Positions 43,400 to 53,582 are shown, counted from the stretch's first letter. The stretch: DNA of 64,000 nt from Aureibaculum algae (GCF_006065315.1 NZ_CP040749.1:3804001-3868000), one strand, 5' to 3'. Made by a program: numbers and translations. Notes: a model not told the origin generated them from the letters alone.

Positions 43400-43413
43400 T
43401 ATAGTTGAATGGT
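43400..43413 (-). promoter_or_regulatory. Weaker copy of the recurrent motif upstream of the GT4 gene
   Basis: TATAGTTGAATGGT (plus strand) matches TATAGACGAATGGT of 50321-50334 except for two bases. It lies 93 bp upstream of the minus-strand GT4 start. Confidence 0.35.
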
Positions 43414-43426
43414 AATTTTCTTTAGA

Positions 43427-44677
43427 TTAAATAGCTTTTTCCTTTATTTGATTATATTTAAAAAATACTAATTGAATACCGAGTAATAATAACATCGCTA
43501 TAATTTGCATATGAACTACTTGCTCTAAACTTTCGTGATAAAAAATAACTAATCCCATTTGCAACACACCAAATACCCCAGTAATAACTACAGGTATATA
43601 TTTATCTAAGGATAGGTAGTAATAAGCGAAAATATTAGATATGGCAAACATAGAGGTTGCTATTGCATATTTCCATAATAATGGAGCCATAGCAATATAA
43701 CTATCGCCAAATAAAAGGGTAATAATTGTTTCAGGAAAACTTAAACAAAGTACTATTATAGCAATTGAGATTACCGCTATATAACCTACATATTTAAAAA
43801 GAATAGAAGCAGTCTCTTTTCCATCTTTTTTAAGCTGAACTACCGTTGGTAATAAAAGCATTACAAACATCCAGGCGATAAAGTAAACCATTCTACCAAT
43901 TAAAGCTAAAGAGGCATATAAACCAGCCTCATAAGCTTCAAAATAATGTTTTACCAAAAGTATATCACTGTTGTTTATAATGATTTGGGTTAATTCGTAA
44001 AATACAGTAATAATAAAAAATGCTCTTATCTCTTTTGTATGTGTTTTACTTAATTCTAATGCCTTTTTTGGAATAATAGTAGGAACTTTGAATGGTATCA
44101 ATCCAAACACAAAAGACGCAATAATACCAACTGCAATTACGACAGATGATTGTATATTAAAAATTAGAATGAGCCCAAGTGTTATTATTAAACGACTTAA
44201 CATTTCGCCTTGGTAAGTAATAGATAAGGACTTAAAATTCTTTTTACCTTGAAAGACTCCACGATTTACGCTCATTAGAAAATAAAGGGGTACACCACAA
44301 CCAAATACAATAAACATATTTGACGATGAGGTATTAAATAAGTTTTGTAATTGGTTTGCAAAAACAACAATTAGGACTCCCATTATTATGCCGACAACCA
44401 AAGCATTTTTATAGACTTTAGAAATAAATCCTTTCAACACTTGATTTTCAAAAAGCACAGAAAATTTAGCCGTTACCAATTGAAAGGTCATCGCTGCAAA
44501 ACTTAGCACCAATAAAAATGTAATTAGCACAGCTGCATCTGCAAATTGTGCTGGCCCTAATAAGCGACCTAGAATTAAATTATATAAATAATTCCCTCCA
44601 TTCACCACCAAAACACTTAGCATAAATAATTGTTCTGGAGTAATTTTTTTAGATTTTAATGAGGCTATAAATTGCAT
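43427..44677 (-). CDS. Polysaccharide flippase (Wzx/MATE-like)
   Basis: This 416-residue integral membrane protein has about 12 spans. The N-terminus (MLSVLVVNGGNYLYNLILGRLLGPAQFADAAVLITFLLVLSF) is the typical start of oligosaccharide-flippase proteins. It would move lipid-linked sugar units across the inner membrane. It is upstream of the GT4 gene on the same strand. Its own upstream region (44678-45006, 329 bp) holds no gene; I see only AT-rich sequence and no convincing motif copy. Confidence 0.87.
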   Translation of the reverse strand: MQFIASLKSKKITPEQLFMLSVLVVNGGNYLYNLILGRLLGPAQFADAAVLITFLLVLSFAAMTFQLVTAKFSVLFENQVLKGFISKVYKNALVVGIIMGVLIVVFANQLQNLFNTSSSNMFIVFGCGVPLYFLMSVNRGVFQGKKNFKSLSITYQGEMLSRLIITLGLILIFNIQSSVVIAVGIIASFVFGLIPFKVPTIIPKKALELSKTHTKEIRAFFIITVFYELTQIIINNSDILLVKHYFEAYEAGLYASLALIGRMVYFIAWMFVMLLLPTVVQLKKDGKETASILFKYVGYIAVISIAIIVLCLSFPETIITLLFGDSYIAMAPLLWKYAIATSMFAISNIFAYYYLSLDKYIPVVITGVFGVLQMGLVIFYHESLEQVVHMQIIAMLLLLGIQLVFFKYNQIKEKAI

Positions 44678-45006
44678 TGGCTTAATTTTTGAAAAACTAT
44701 GTACTTTTAAAATGTTGTTTGATTAAATTGAAAACCATCATACATAGCTTTACATCAGCAGCTAAATTTCGTATAAATGAGATACTAGTATTCAGAAAAG
44801 TTCTTCTAAAACTTACTGTTAGAGTGTATCAAATTTGTTTCACCATCAAAATTTACGGTTAATACGGTACTTTTACTATTTCGTAATACGTACCTTAAGT
44901 GTTTAGCTGTAGTTCTATTAATTATTTCTATAACGATAAAAATAAGTTCATGTTGTATGAATGTAAATGATGTGTTTTCTAATTTTCGAATAAATATCAG
45001 TATAAT

Positions 45007-45285
45007 TTAAGCTAAATTCGTATGTCCAAATTTTGTATAAACAGCATTTGCTCCCTCTCCAACTATATAAAACGGTTTGTTCCATTGTAAAGCATTTGCA
45101 TAAATTGTTTCTAAAGCTTGAATTCCACTTTCATCAATTTCAGAAACCTTATTAATATTGATGGTCAATCCTCTTGATGAATTTAACGTAATTGTTAAAT
45201 GTGTTTTAAAATAATTTGCTGTGGTAAGGTTAATTTGACCTTCAACATTAAATATATTATTGGTTTTTAATATTTTAATTGCCAT
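45007..45285 (-). CDS. STAS-domain protein (anti-anti-sigma-like)
   Basis: The 92 residues form a single STAS domain with strand-helix alternation (KTNNIFNVEGQINLTTANYFKTHL, LTININKVSEIDESGIQALETIYANA). The loop IDESGI is where SpoIIAA-type proteins carry the phosphorylated serine. It could bind a partner kinase or phosphatase in a partner-switch, or regulate the polysaccharide machinery directly. No RsbW-like kinase is in view. It diverges from the TPR/beta-barrel gene, and the recurrent motif lies 103 bp upstream. Confidence 0.82.
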   Translation of the reverse strand: MAIKILKTNNIFNVEGQINLTTANYFKTHLTITLNSSRGLTININKVSEIDESGIQALETIYANALQWNKPFYIVGEGANAVYTKFGHTNLA

Positions 45286-45383
45286 AAATTCTATTTTTTA
45301 AATTAATATTGCTCTTATTTATGATACAAATATCATCACAAAAGGAATAAAAAGTAATTGATATTCGTTAAGTTGTAGTTATC

Positions 45384-45403
45384 TATAGACGAATGATTAA
45401 ATA
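45384..45403 (-). promoter_or_regulatory. Candidate LytTR-type site between the STAS and TPR/barrel genes
   Basis: TATAGACGAATGATTAAATA on the plus strand. It lies 103 bp upstream of the minus-strand STAS start and 40 bp upstream of the plus-strand gene at 45443. Confidence 0.5.
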
Positions 45404-45442
45404 CTTATGTTTAACTTGGTCTTCTTTTAAATTTATTACACT

Positions 45443-47503
45443 ATGATTATTAAAAAGCTATTGCTTCTGTTCACCGTTTTAGCATCTACTGTTATTTATT
45501 CTCAAGAGATGCAAGAAGGTTTTACGTATTTAGAAACAGGAAAATATGCAAAAGCGGAAACGTTTTTTCAAACCGTTTTAAAGGATTATCCAAATAATAA
45601 GACTGCACGCTTGTGTTATGGACGTGCAATTGGACTTAATGGAAAACCAGAAGAAGCGAATATATTATTTACCAATTTATTAGCAGATTATCCAAGTGAC
45701 TTTGAGGTAAAGCTAAATTATGGAGAGTCCTTATTATGGAATAGCAATTTTACCAAAGCTAAAACCTATTTTAAAAGTTTGATAGATGAAGACCCTAAAA
45801 GTTTTCCTGCTTTATTAAGTTATGCGAATACCCTTTCCAATTTAAAAGAATATGAAGATGCTTTAGTTTATGTAAACAAAGCATTAGAAGTGTTACCCGG
45901 AAACCCAAACGCATTAACTTCTAAAAAGTATATGTATTTAGGATATGCTTATCAGAAACAACAAGCACAGCAGTATAACGAAGCTGAATCACTGTTAAAA
46001 GAAAACCTAACCCTTTTTAATAATGACAAAGAAACCTTGTTAAACCTAGCTAACCTTTATTTAATTGCGAATCGTTTAGAGGACGCCAAAGCCACTTACG
46101 ATCTATTGGCCACAAACCCGAATAATAAAATAACTGCATTGAACGGTTTAGCATTAGTATCGCATTTAAATGGTAAAGAAAAAGTAGCTTTAGAGCTTAG
46201 TAAGCAAGCCTATAAAAGTATAGATACGATTTCTGACCCATCACTAGTTCAACCTACTACAGAACGTCATATTCAAGCTCTTATTTGGAATAAACAATTT
46301 AAACCAGCTGATAAACTTATTGCTAATTTAATCAGCTCTAAACCAAATGAAAATTGGATCTTGGCCTTACGTGCAACATTAAATATATACAAAAGTGATT
46401 TTAAAAAGAGTGTTACAGATTACAATCAAATTTTAGTGAATGACAGCACCTCTTTTGATGGTAATTTAGGAAAAGCAAATGCTTTAAAAGCTTTGGGTTT
46501 TTATGATGATGCTTATCTATCGGCAGAAAACACATTAAAGTTTTACAACAATCAGAAAGATGCTTCTAATTTTATAAAAAACCTCAACACTACTTTTACT
46601 CCATCTTACGAAGGAAAGGCATCTTATACTTTTGATAACGGTGATAACGAAGCATTTGCGTTTAATAATAGTTTAGAGTTTCCATTATCTACGAAACTGA
46701 AAGCACTGGGTAGTTACAATTACAGAAACACAAGTAATTCAGTAACTGATAATAAGGCTACTTCTAATGATTTTAGTTTAGGTTTAGCTTACCAGTTACT
46801 ACCTAATGTTACCTTTAGAGGTACAGCAGGTATTATGGCAGCTAATGCAAATGACACAGACTATACACAGCTATTAACAGACCTATCTTTTAATATTAAA
46901 CCGTTTAAATTACAGACGTTAGATATTGGTTATAAACGCGAAGTACAAAGTTTTAACGCTGAATTATTAGATCGTGAAATAGTACAAAACAATTATTATG
47001 CTAATTATAATTTAAGTACAAATTTTAAATTAGGTTGGTTTACACAATACTATTATACATCTCAAAACGATGATAATACTAGAAACCTATTATTTACATC
47101 TTTATACTATAACATTTTAAGTAAACCTTCCTTAAAGGCTGGTTTAAACTACCAATATATTACTTTCAAAAATCAAGTACCAACCATCTATTTTAGTCCG
47201 AACAAATTTAATGCCGTTGAGGTATTTGTTAATTTAATTAAAGACGAGGTTATTACTAAACCTAAGGAATGGTTTTATGAGTTAACCGCAGCTACAGGGT
47301 TACAATACATTGAAGATGATAGTAGCCAAAGTACTTACAGAATTCAAGCGAAATTAGGATATAAATTTTCATCGCGTGCTGCAGCTAATATTTTCGGAAC
47401 ACGAAGTAACATTGCTTCTGCCACTGCTGCTGGTTTTACATTTACTGAAATTGGGATTCGCTTTAAATGGTATTTATTTGATTCACCGACTTTCAGAAAG
47501 TAA
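45443..47503 (+). CDS. TPR protein with YaiO-like outer-membrane beta-barrel
   Basis: This 686-residue protein has a signal peptide (about 1-20, ending IYSQ). TPR units fill residues 22-390 (GFTYLETGKYAKAETFFQTVLKDYPNNKTARLCYGRAIGLNGKPEEANILF and repeats). From about residue 395 come amphipathic strands ending in a C-terminal strand (TEIGIRFKWYLFDSPTFRK), as in YaiO/PgaA-type export barrels. In exopolysaccharide systems such proteins guide polymer through the outer membrane. It stands alone and is followed by a bidirectional terminator. Confidence 0.85.
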   Translation: MIIKKLLLLFTVLASTVIYSQEMQEGFTYLETGKYAKAETFFQTVLKDYPNNKTARLCYGRAIGLNGKPEEANILFTNLLADYPSDFEVKLNYGESLLWNSNFTKAKTYFKSLIDEDPKSFPALLSYANTLSNLKEYEDALVYVNKALEVLPGNPNALTSKKYMYLGYAYQKQQAQQYNEAESLLKENLTLFNNDKETLLNLANLYLIANRLEDAKATYDLLATNPNNKITALNGLALVSHLNGKEKVALELSKQAYKSIDTISDPSLVQPTTERHIQALIWNKQFKPADKLIANLISSKPNENWILALRATLNIYKSDFKKSVTDYNQILVNDSTSFDGNLGKANALKALGFYDDAYLSAENTLKFYNNQKDASNFIKNLNTTFTPSYEGKASYTFDNGDNEAFAFNNSLEFPLSTKLKALGSYNYRNTSNSVTDNKATSNDFSLGLAYQLLPNVTFRGTAGIMAANANDTDYTQLLTDLSFNIKPFKLQTLDIGYKREVQSFNAELLDREIVQNNYYANYNLSTNFKLGWFTQYYYTSQNDDNTRNLLFTSLYYNILSKPSLKAGLNYQYITFKNQVPTIYFSPNKFNAVEVFVNLIKDEVITKPKEWFYELTAATGLQYIEDDSSQSTYRIQAKLGYKFSSRAAANIFGTRSNIASATAAGFTFTEIGIRFKWYLFDSPTFRK

Positions 47504-47613
47504 ACTATAGGTAGACGTTGTTATAATGTATCACTATTTCTAAAAAAGGATAAAACGGTCTAGAAATAGACTATTTTCTTTTTTTACTTTCACATCTATC
47601 CCCATAAAAAAAA

Positions 47614-47636
47614 GGCAAAAGAAAATTTCTTTTGCC
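47614..47636. terminator. Bidirectional terminator
   Basis: GGCAAAAGAAA pairs with TTTCTTTTGCC across a single A, with A and T runs outside. It lies between converging genes ending at 47503 and 47664. Confidence 0.8.
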
Positions 47637-47663
47637 CAAACACTAATGAAAATTCCCCAATAA

Positions 47664-50246
47664 TCAATTTACAATTAGTTTGGTGGTTTTATATTCTACA
47701 TAGTTACTTTTCACTTTACACAAATACATTCCTGAAGTTAAATTATCTTTATTTAGAGGTATCTCATTTTTACCAACTACAGTTTGAAATGACACTTGTT
47801 TTACTAGAGTACCCAATTGATTGTATACGAACAAGGTTACATTTTCCGCTTGTTGCGATGTAAAATGAATTTTAGAACTTGTGGTCATTGGGTTCGGTAC
47901 AACAATAGGATTTAATAAATCGTCACCACTATTTAAATTTTCAACAGCTAAGGTTTTACCAGTAGTAAAACGCAATTGCTTTAAGTGCATTTCTTTGGTC
48001 TCTTTAACACCACTTTCTGCAAGCATTGTAAAAACCATAGAAGTTACATCATTTAATTCTAAACTTTCACCGTTATCAGATGTAAAATCTGAAAAAGGAA
48101 CTGTAAAATCTTGTAAAGTTTCTGTTAATGTTATAGAAGTTTTAAATTGAGTTTCCCAATTCTCAATACCTTTTTTTACTAATCTTATGATTAACATCCC
48201 TGTTCCTTTCGCTCTCATTTTCAAACTATTGTAATCTGATAAATCTACAGGACTGAATTTCGGTGTTAATGCTCTATACGCAGCAATATACTCACTTGTT
48301 GTTGCTTCTAATTCTATATTTCTTTCAATTGGAAAATCATCATCATTAAAAGTATAATCATTCGATTCAATGTTATATTTCATTACTGATGTACTCGGAG
48401 CAGCATCATCATATCCCCAAGGACCGTCAGACATAAATAAATCATCTGGAGTTTCTGTTCCATCACCAATTCTAAAACCTATATCGAAAAGATTTCCTGC
48501 ATCTACCTGCACATTAGAAATATAATTACCGTCTAAATCTACATTTGTAGATACGTACTCCACAAAACCTGTTTCACTTGCTCTTAATCCGCCATCAAAA
48601 ACTACAGACTTACTTTTGTTCGTATTCACAATCTCTAAATCTAATTTACCTTTAAGGTATTTTCCTTTTCTAACAAATACTGTTGGCGGTGTAGAATTAT
48701 TATAACTTGTTATGGGCTTTTGTACTTCTAATAAATTTAGTACTTCCTCACCTAACTTTAATAAATCGTCTAAAGAATTAGACCAAATTTGAAAGTTATA
48801 AAAAGGCACATCTTTTTCATATCTATCTAAATTCCAATGACTTTCTACACCAAAATTAGCATTACCATTTATTGATTTTACAGATAAGCTTAAAACAAAC
48901 TCTAACGAACCATCTATATTTCTTATGAGTGCTTTTATAAATTTTTGTTCTCTTATTTCTATCGTTGATACTGAAATTAGTTCAGCACCTAATAACCTAT
49001 CGCATATATATTTGGTTTGTTCATAAACACCTTTTTCCGTTTCAAGTAATAAAATAGAAGCTACAGCCTGATTTTCTTTCATATAATCTACCGAATAAAT
49101 ATTGGTGGCATTTGTTATATTTATCAAATCCTTAGGTGATGACTCTATGATGTTATCTTCTCCAATGGTACCAAAAGGAATAAAATCGGTTAGCTCTATA
49201 CCCGTTTTGCTTGATTTTTTTCCATATTTAAGTGTTTTCGAAACTTTTTTCGCACTTGTCTTATCAAACTTATAACTACTTTTAGTACGTTCAAAATTTC
49301 GTTTACTAATTTGTTGTGACAATCTATTATTACTTTCTAACCCTCCAGAATTAGCAGTTGAAGTTGGAGCTACAAGTACAGGACAAGCAGCATATCCTGA
49401 ACAAGAAGGATCTTCACAGTCAATTAAACCATCACCATCATCATCAATACCATTCGTACAATCTTCTTGTAATACAGGAGCAGTAGGACAACGAGCACCA
49501 TCATTACTAGAACTTGAAGGACCGAAAGCAAATAAGTTCGAATCCATCGTGTTTTTACCGTTTAAATCTTGGACATTTTGAATAACATAAATTGTTCCTG
49601 TTTGATTTGCAGAGACGTAAAAACGACCAGAAGCATCAAAATAAACAGCTCCGTAGGTATAATTTAATCCTGTAAGAATAGGAACAATTCCAAGTGATTG
49701 CACATTACTCGTTGCAGGATCAATTCGATATAAAATATTCGTAGTTTTTTCAACGGCATATAAATTTCCATCTACGGCATTAAAAGCCCAATCGTGAACG
49801 CTAATGCTTTGAGACAAACGTTCTGCAGACATATATTTTGTGTAATTATCAGATTCAGGATTCAAATCTATTTTATAATACGTTTTACCACCGGCTTTTA
49901 AATAATAGATTCCTTCAGAGCTAATATCTCCAACATAACGATTGCTCGATGGTAATTCATCTATATAATATGTTGTTGTTTGAAAATTCTTACCAATACG
50001 TACTATTGATTTTTCTGGGCTACTTAATGAACCCCAGATATAACCATCTACAGGGTTATAAGCCGTTGCATTAACACTCCCTTTAGTGATATCGGTGGCA
50101 ACAGTATACGAATTCCCTGACGCTAAGTCTATTGCAAAAACATCATTATTTTGAAAAAGGTATGCATTATAATCACAATTAAACGGAACATCTTGTGCGT
50201 TTACGTTTAAGAAACATAATGCTAATAGTACTATTAATTTTTTCAT
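47664..50246 (-). CDS. Large T9SS-secreted multidomain protein
   Basis: The protein has 860 residues. A signal peptide (ending NVNAQ) is followed by a propeller-like N-terminal domain with repeated 'NxxDGxxY' patterns (TAYNPVDGYIWG, AFNAVDGNLYAVE). A calcium-binding-like stretch NGIDDDGDGLIDCEDPSC lies near residue 265. A carbohydrate-binding CBM11/CIA30-like domain lies at about 660-780 (SLKMRAKGTGMLIIRLVKKG). A C-terminal type IX sorting domain (PNPMTTSSKIHF to the end) marks export to the cell surface. It probably binds the locus polysaccharide. The recurrent motif sits 79 bp upstream. Confidence 0.8.
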   Translation of the reverse strand: MKKLIVLLALCFLNVNAQDVPFNCDYNAYLFQNNDVFAIDLASGNSYTVATDITKGSVNATAYNPVDGYIWGSLSSPEKSIVRIGKNFQTTTYYIDELPSSNRYVGDISSEGIYYLKAGGKTYYKIDLNPESDNYTKYMSAERLSQSISVHDWAFNAVDGNLYAVEKTTNILYRIDPATSNVQSLGIVPILTGLNYTYGAVYFDASGRFYVSANQTGTIYVIQNVQDLNGKNTMDSNLFAFGPSSSSNDGARCPTAPVLQEDCTNGIDDDGDGLIDCEDPSCSGYAACPVLVAPTSTANSGGLESNNRLSQQISKRNFERTKSSYKFDKTSAKKVSKTLKYGKKSSKTGIELTDFIPFGTIGEDNIIESSPKDLINITNATNIYSVDYMKENQAVASILLLETEKGVYEQTKYICDRLLGAELISVSTIEIREQKFIKALIRNIDGSLEFVLSLSVKSINGNANFGVESHWNLDRYEKDVPFYNFQIWSNSLDDLLKLGEEVLNLLEVQKPITSYNNSTPPTVFVRKGKYLKGKLDLEIVNTNKSKSVVFDGGLRASETGFVEYVSTNVDLDGNYISNVQVDAGNLFDIGFRIGDGTETPDDLFMSDGPWGYDDAAPSTSVMKYNIESNDYTFNDDDFPIERNIELEATTSEYIAAYRALTPKFSPVDLSDYNSLKMRAKGTGMLIIRLVKKGIENWETQFKTSITLTETLQDFTVPFSDFTSDNGESLELNDVTSMVFTMLAESGVKETKEMHLKQLRFTTGKTLAVENLNSGDDLLNPIVVPNPMTTSSKIHFTSQQAENVTLFVYNQLGTLVKQVSFQTVVGKNEIPLNKDNLTSGMYLCKVKSNYVEYKTTKLIVN

Positions 50247-50320
50247 GATATATTATTTATACCACAAATTTATAGTAATAAGGAGGCTTGAATTGTAATT
50301 TTCGTTGGATGAAAGGTAAG

Positions 50321-50340
50321 TATAGACGAATGGTTTAATA
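50321..50340 (-). promoter_or_regulatory. Candidate LytTR-type site upstream of the T9SS protein
   Basis: TATAGACGAATGGTTTAATA on the plus strand, 79 bp upstream of the start at 50246. On the gene's strand a TAAATTTG -7 box lies nearer the start (about 50275-50268). Confidence 0.5.
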
Positions 50341-50354
50341 CTGAAGTTAAGTCC

Positions 50355-51065
50355 TTAAAGCAAATTCAAACGTTTCATTAATTCTGGCCTATTAGAGCGA
50401 CTTACAGGAATTACATCTTTCTTAATCAACACACTATTATCTTCTATGTCAATTATCTTTTTAATATTTATAATAAAGGAACGATGTACTTTTAAAAACA
50501 AATCTTTAGGTAATTTATCTTCTATTTTTTTTAAGGTTGAATGCACTGTATAATTTTTATCTTCGGTTTTTACACGAATATAATCCCCCTTAGCTTCAAC
50601 CAGATAAATACTAGGAATATCAATTTTAATTAACCGCCTATCTATGTTAACATATAAATGATTATCAGACAAAGCACTTTCTTTATCAATATTTATAGGT
50701 TCTTTAACTTCCGTTTTTATAGATTCAGCTTTTACAATGGCTTTTTGAAAACGTTCTGGAGTAATTGGTTTTACTAAATAATCTACAATACAATCGTATT
50801 CAAATGCCTGAATAGCAAAATTAGCATCTGATGTTGTTAAAATAATTTTTGGTGGATTTTTTAAGGTATCAATAAAGTCAAAGCCCGTAAAATCAGGCAT
50901 ATGGATATCTAAAAAGATTAAATCTATCTCATTTTGATTTAAAAACTTAATAGCTTGAATTGCATTTGGAAAATCATCTACAACAGTAAGGCTTTTTATA
51001 GTAGAGCATAATTGATTAATTATAAGTCTGGCCGTCGCTTCATCATCAATAATAATACAATTCAT
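50355..51065 (-). CDS. LytTR-family response regulator
   Basis: This 236-residue protein has a receiver domain with acidic DDE at 7-9 and acceptor D53 (LIFLDIHMPDFTGF). A LytTR DNA-binding domain follows (LYVNIDRRLIKIDIPSIYLVEAKGDYIRVKTEDKNYTVHSTLKKIEDKLP, FLKVHRSFIINI). It is the output end of the kinase/Hpt operon directly upstream (10 bp after the Hpt gene). The repeated ACCRTTCGT motif ahead of several nearby genes fits the LytTR half-site consensus, so it may control the polysaccharide locus. Confidence 0.92.
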   Translation of the reverse strand: MNCIIIDDEATARLIINQLCSTIKSLTVVDDFPNAIQAIKFLNQNEIDLIFLDIHMPDFTGFDFIDTLKNPPKIILTTSDANFAIQAFEYDCIVDYLVKPITPERFQKAIVKAESIKTEVKEPINIDKESALSDNHLYVNIDRRLIKIDIPSIYLVEAKGDYIRVKTEDKNYTVHSTLKKIEDKLPKDLFLKVHRSFIINIKKIIDIEDNSVLIKKDVIPVSRSNRPELMKRLNLL

Positions 51066-51075
51066 AAATCACTAA

Positions 51076-51393
51076 TTATAAAAGTTCTAGATAATTAGTC
51101 ATGGTAGTTAAAATCGCTTCAAACTCTTCATGAAGGTCTATATTACCATCATGTAAATTATTTTCATAAGCTACTGCAACCTCATAACTTTTTTCAAGCC
51201 CTAAAATACTAATTTTATGTTTAAGTTTATGAACATTCTCAGCAATTTGTTTAAAATCCTTAGCATTAAAGTTTGAGAAATATATTTTTTTTTCTTCTGG
51301 AAACTCTAACTGTATTATTTCAATAAGTTTTTGTTCAAAGGCTTTATCACCACCTGACATGCTATTAATATATGATAAATTAGGTTGTTCCAT
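51076..51393 (-). CDS. Histidine phosphotransfer (Hpt) protein
   Basis: This 105-residue four-helix protein carries the Hpt motif ENVHKLKHKISILGL, with phospho-accepting H55. It relays phosphate between receiver domains. Its start overlaps the kinase gene's end by 14 bp, and the LytTR regulator follows after 10 bp, so a kinase to receiver to Hpt to LytTR phosphorelay is likely. The receivers at 56100 and in the REC-GT2 fusion are possible other partners. Confidence 0.88.
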   Translation of the reverse strand: MEQPNLSYINSMSGGDKAFEQKLIEIIQLEFPEEKKIYFSNFNAKDFKQIAENVHKLKHKISILGLEKSYEVAVAYENNLHDGNIDLHEEFEAILTTMTNYLELL

Positions 51394-52447
51394 GAGGTTC
51401 TTTTTTTAGTGTAAAATAAAAGGTAGTTCCCTTAGTTAACTGAGATTCTAGCCATATTTTTCCGCCATACAAATCGACAATTTTCTTAACTATGGATAGT
51501 CCAATACCCGTGGATCCAATTTTATTTTCTAATTTTTGAAAGGTTTTAAAAATCTTTTCAAAGTAAGCCTGATCTATGCCAATACCATTATCTTTTATAT
51601 AAAATTGCCAAAAATCATTTTTATCTTCGTAACCTATCTCTATAATGCCTTTTTCTTTGTCATTGTAATTAATGGCATTCGTAATTAAATTTTGAAACAA
51701 CTGTTGCAACCTGTATTTATCACCTTTTATACGTGGTAATACTTTTAATTTATGAATTGTAATATGTTCAGGTACTTCAATTAAATTAATTATATCATTA
51801 AAAAGCACATCGATATTGACATCGTAAAATTCTTCTTTGTTATTACCAATGGTTGAGTACTCTAGAATACCATTAATTAGCAATTCCATTTTCTCTACGT
51901 TATTCCTTATTAATTCTAGACTTTCTTTACCATTCTTATCAATAATATCATGATAATCTTCCTTTAACCAAGCTGTTAATGAATCTATACTCCGAAGAGG
52001 TGATTTTAAATCGTGAGAAACCATATGAGCATAATCACTTAATTCTTGATTTTGATAGGCCAGTTCACTTAATAAGGTTTCACGTTGTTTATTTATTTCA
52101 ACTATTTCTTTGGTTTGATTATCAATAAATTCTACCAACTTTAAACCGTCTAATTCTAAGTTTTCTTTAATTTCATGTTCTGGTAAATCATAAAATTTCA
52201 GGGTTTCAATAACTCGCTTTAGCTTATCAATAACTTCTTGTTGCAATTTTGACTCTTGTCGTAATTGTTTATTTGCATTAAACAACTCTTCTGAACTGAT
52301 TCCCATAGCTCTTTGCTGCATGGTAAACTGATCGTCAAAATTATTGTATGAGCTATTAATAGCTGACAAAAATTGTTCTAATTTTTTGTCAGCAACCTGT
52401 TCGTCACTTAAATATTTCCGTATTTGTCGTTTTAATAATGAGTTCAT
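51380..52447 (-). CDS. Cytoplasmic sensor histidine kinase
   Basis: This 355-residue kinase has no membrane segment. Long helices fill residues 1-130, a coiled coil that resembles the linker of FIST-associated kinases. The H-box (SDYAHMVSHDLKSPLRSID) carries H145. An ATPase domain follows with N, G1 and G2 boxes (QNLITNAINYND, IKDNGIGIDQ, GSTGIGLSIVKKIVD). Its start overlaps the FIST gene's end by one base. It probably receives the FIST protein's signal and feeds the Hpt protein encoded next. Confidence 0.92.
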   Translation of the reverse strand: MNSLLKRQIRKYLSDEQVADKKLEQFLSAINSSYNNFDDQFTMQQRAMGISSEELFNANKQLRQESKLQQEVIDKLKRVIETLKFYDLPEHEIKENLELDGLKLVEFIDNQTKEIVEINKQRETLLSELAYQNQELSDYAHMVSHDLKSPLRSIDSLTAWLKEDYHDIIDKNGKESLELIRNNVEKMELLINGILEYSTIGNNKEEFYDVNIDVLFNDIINLIEVPEHITIHKLKVLPRIKGDKYRLQQLFQNLITNAINYNDKEKGIIEIGYEDKNDFWQFYIKDNGIGIDQAYFEKIFKTFQKLENKIGSTGIGLSIVKKIVDLYGGKIWLESQLTKGTTFYFTLKKEPHGTT

Positions 52448-53580
52448 TATTCGCTTATTAGCGTTATAGTCATGGTCTGATTATGTAATTGACAGTTGTT
52501 CTCTCCATGGAAAGGTGCTATTTCTCCATAGGAATAAAATCCAGATAGAACAGTTTCAGTACCCACAACGTTTAAGACTTCTTCAATTTCTTCTTCAACA
52601 CGTTGGTCTAAGACCAATTTTCTGCCAATACAACTTACTAGAAGAGCCAATTCTGGCTTATTTTGCCTTAATTCTAAAGCTTGTTTCGCTGCCCTTTCAG
52701 ATGCATTTGCAATATTATCAACATGAGTCATCATCAGTTGTACTTTAGAGTTTTCTGGAATATCTCCAGCTAAAATTACAGCATTATTTTCTTCATCAAT
52801 ATTTAATATACTTCTAACGATAGATTGTTTTTCATCATTAGATTTTACATTTAACGGATACAATAAAGCGGCTCCAGGTAACTCTTTCGACTTTTCTCCT
52901 AAATATTTTTTATATAAATCTAGTGCGGGTTGGTTATCTAGTTCAAATAACACATTTGCCTCTGATTTTGTAACAATACGCTCCGGTCCAAAAGGCGTCC
53001 AACCTCCATAAATAGAGAATGTAACTTCTAATGTTTCACCATAAAAACCAATAGCTACTATTTCTCCTTCTTTTGGAGCTTCATTATATGAGGCAAGTGT
53101 TTTTTCAAAACGTGCTGCATCACCGCATAAACCACCTGTTATTAATATGTTATTATCTGTAGCAGCATTCATACCTTTGGTTAACTCACTACCATTTACA
53201 AAACTACCTTCTGAAATAACATAAATAAATTTTAAACCTTCTGAAGGTAATTGTTTTATAAGATTATTTCCAGTTTTAAAACTATCTAATTCTGTATTTA
53301 TAATATTACTTGTCTTTATTAAAAATTGACTTTTTTCAAATTCCATTGCCGTAATTGAGACACTTTCTTCCTCAACCGAACTTCCTATTATATCTGCACA
53401 AGTAGAACCAAAAACAACATGACCATCAGGAAACATTTCTTTTATTTCATTGTATATCTCTAAGTCGTCTAAAAGAAATCTATTTCCAAATACAAGAACT
53501 AACGGATTTGTTAATTTTTGTTTTGGAGATATGTACACCCAGTTTTTGCCTTTATTTTTTTGTAATTGAACTATTTTCAT
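52447..53580 (-). CDS. FIST-domain signalling protein
   Basis: This 377-residue protein has FIST_N (LVLVFGNRFLLDDLEIYNEIKEMFPDGHVVFGSTCADIIG) and FIST_C (PALDLYKKYLG, CIGRKLVLDQRVEEEIEEV, GFYSYGEIAPF, NNCQLHNQTMTI). FIST proteins are sensors proposed to bind small ligands such as amino acids and act with kinases. There is no membrane segment. It is placed 3 bp after the PAS kinase gene and overlaps the next kinase gene, so it is the likely input for that kinase. Confidence 0.92.
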   Translation of the reverse strand: MKIVQLQKNKGKNWVYISPKQKLTNPLVLVFGNRFLLDDLEIYNEIKEMFPDGHVVFGSTCADIIGSSVEEESVSITAMEFEKSQFLIKTSNIINTELDSFKTGNNLIKQLPSEGLKFIYVISEGSFVNGSELTKGMNAATDNNILITGGLCGDAARFEKTLASYNEAPKEGEIVAIGFYGETLEVTFSIYGGWTPFGPERIVTKSEANVLFELDNQPALDLYKKYLGEKSKELPGAALLYPLNVKSNDEKQSIVRSILNIDEENNAVILAGDIPENSKVQLMMTHVDNIANASERAAKQALELRQNKPELALLVSCIGRKLVLDQRVEEEIEEVLNVVGTETVLSGFYSYGEIAPFHGENNCQLHNQTMTITLISE

Positions 53581-53582
53581 TT

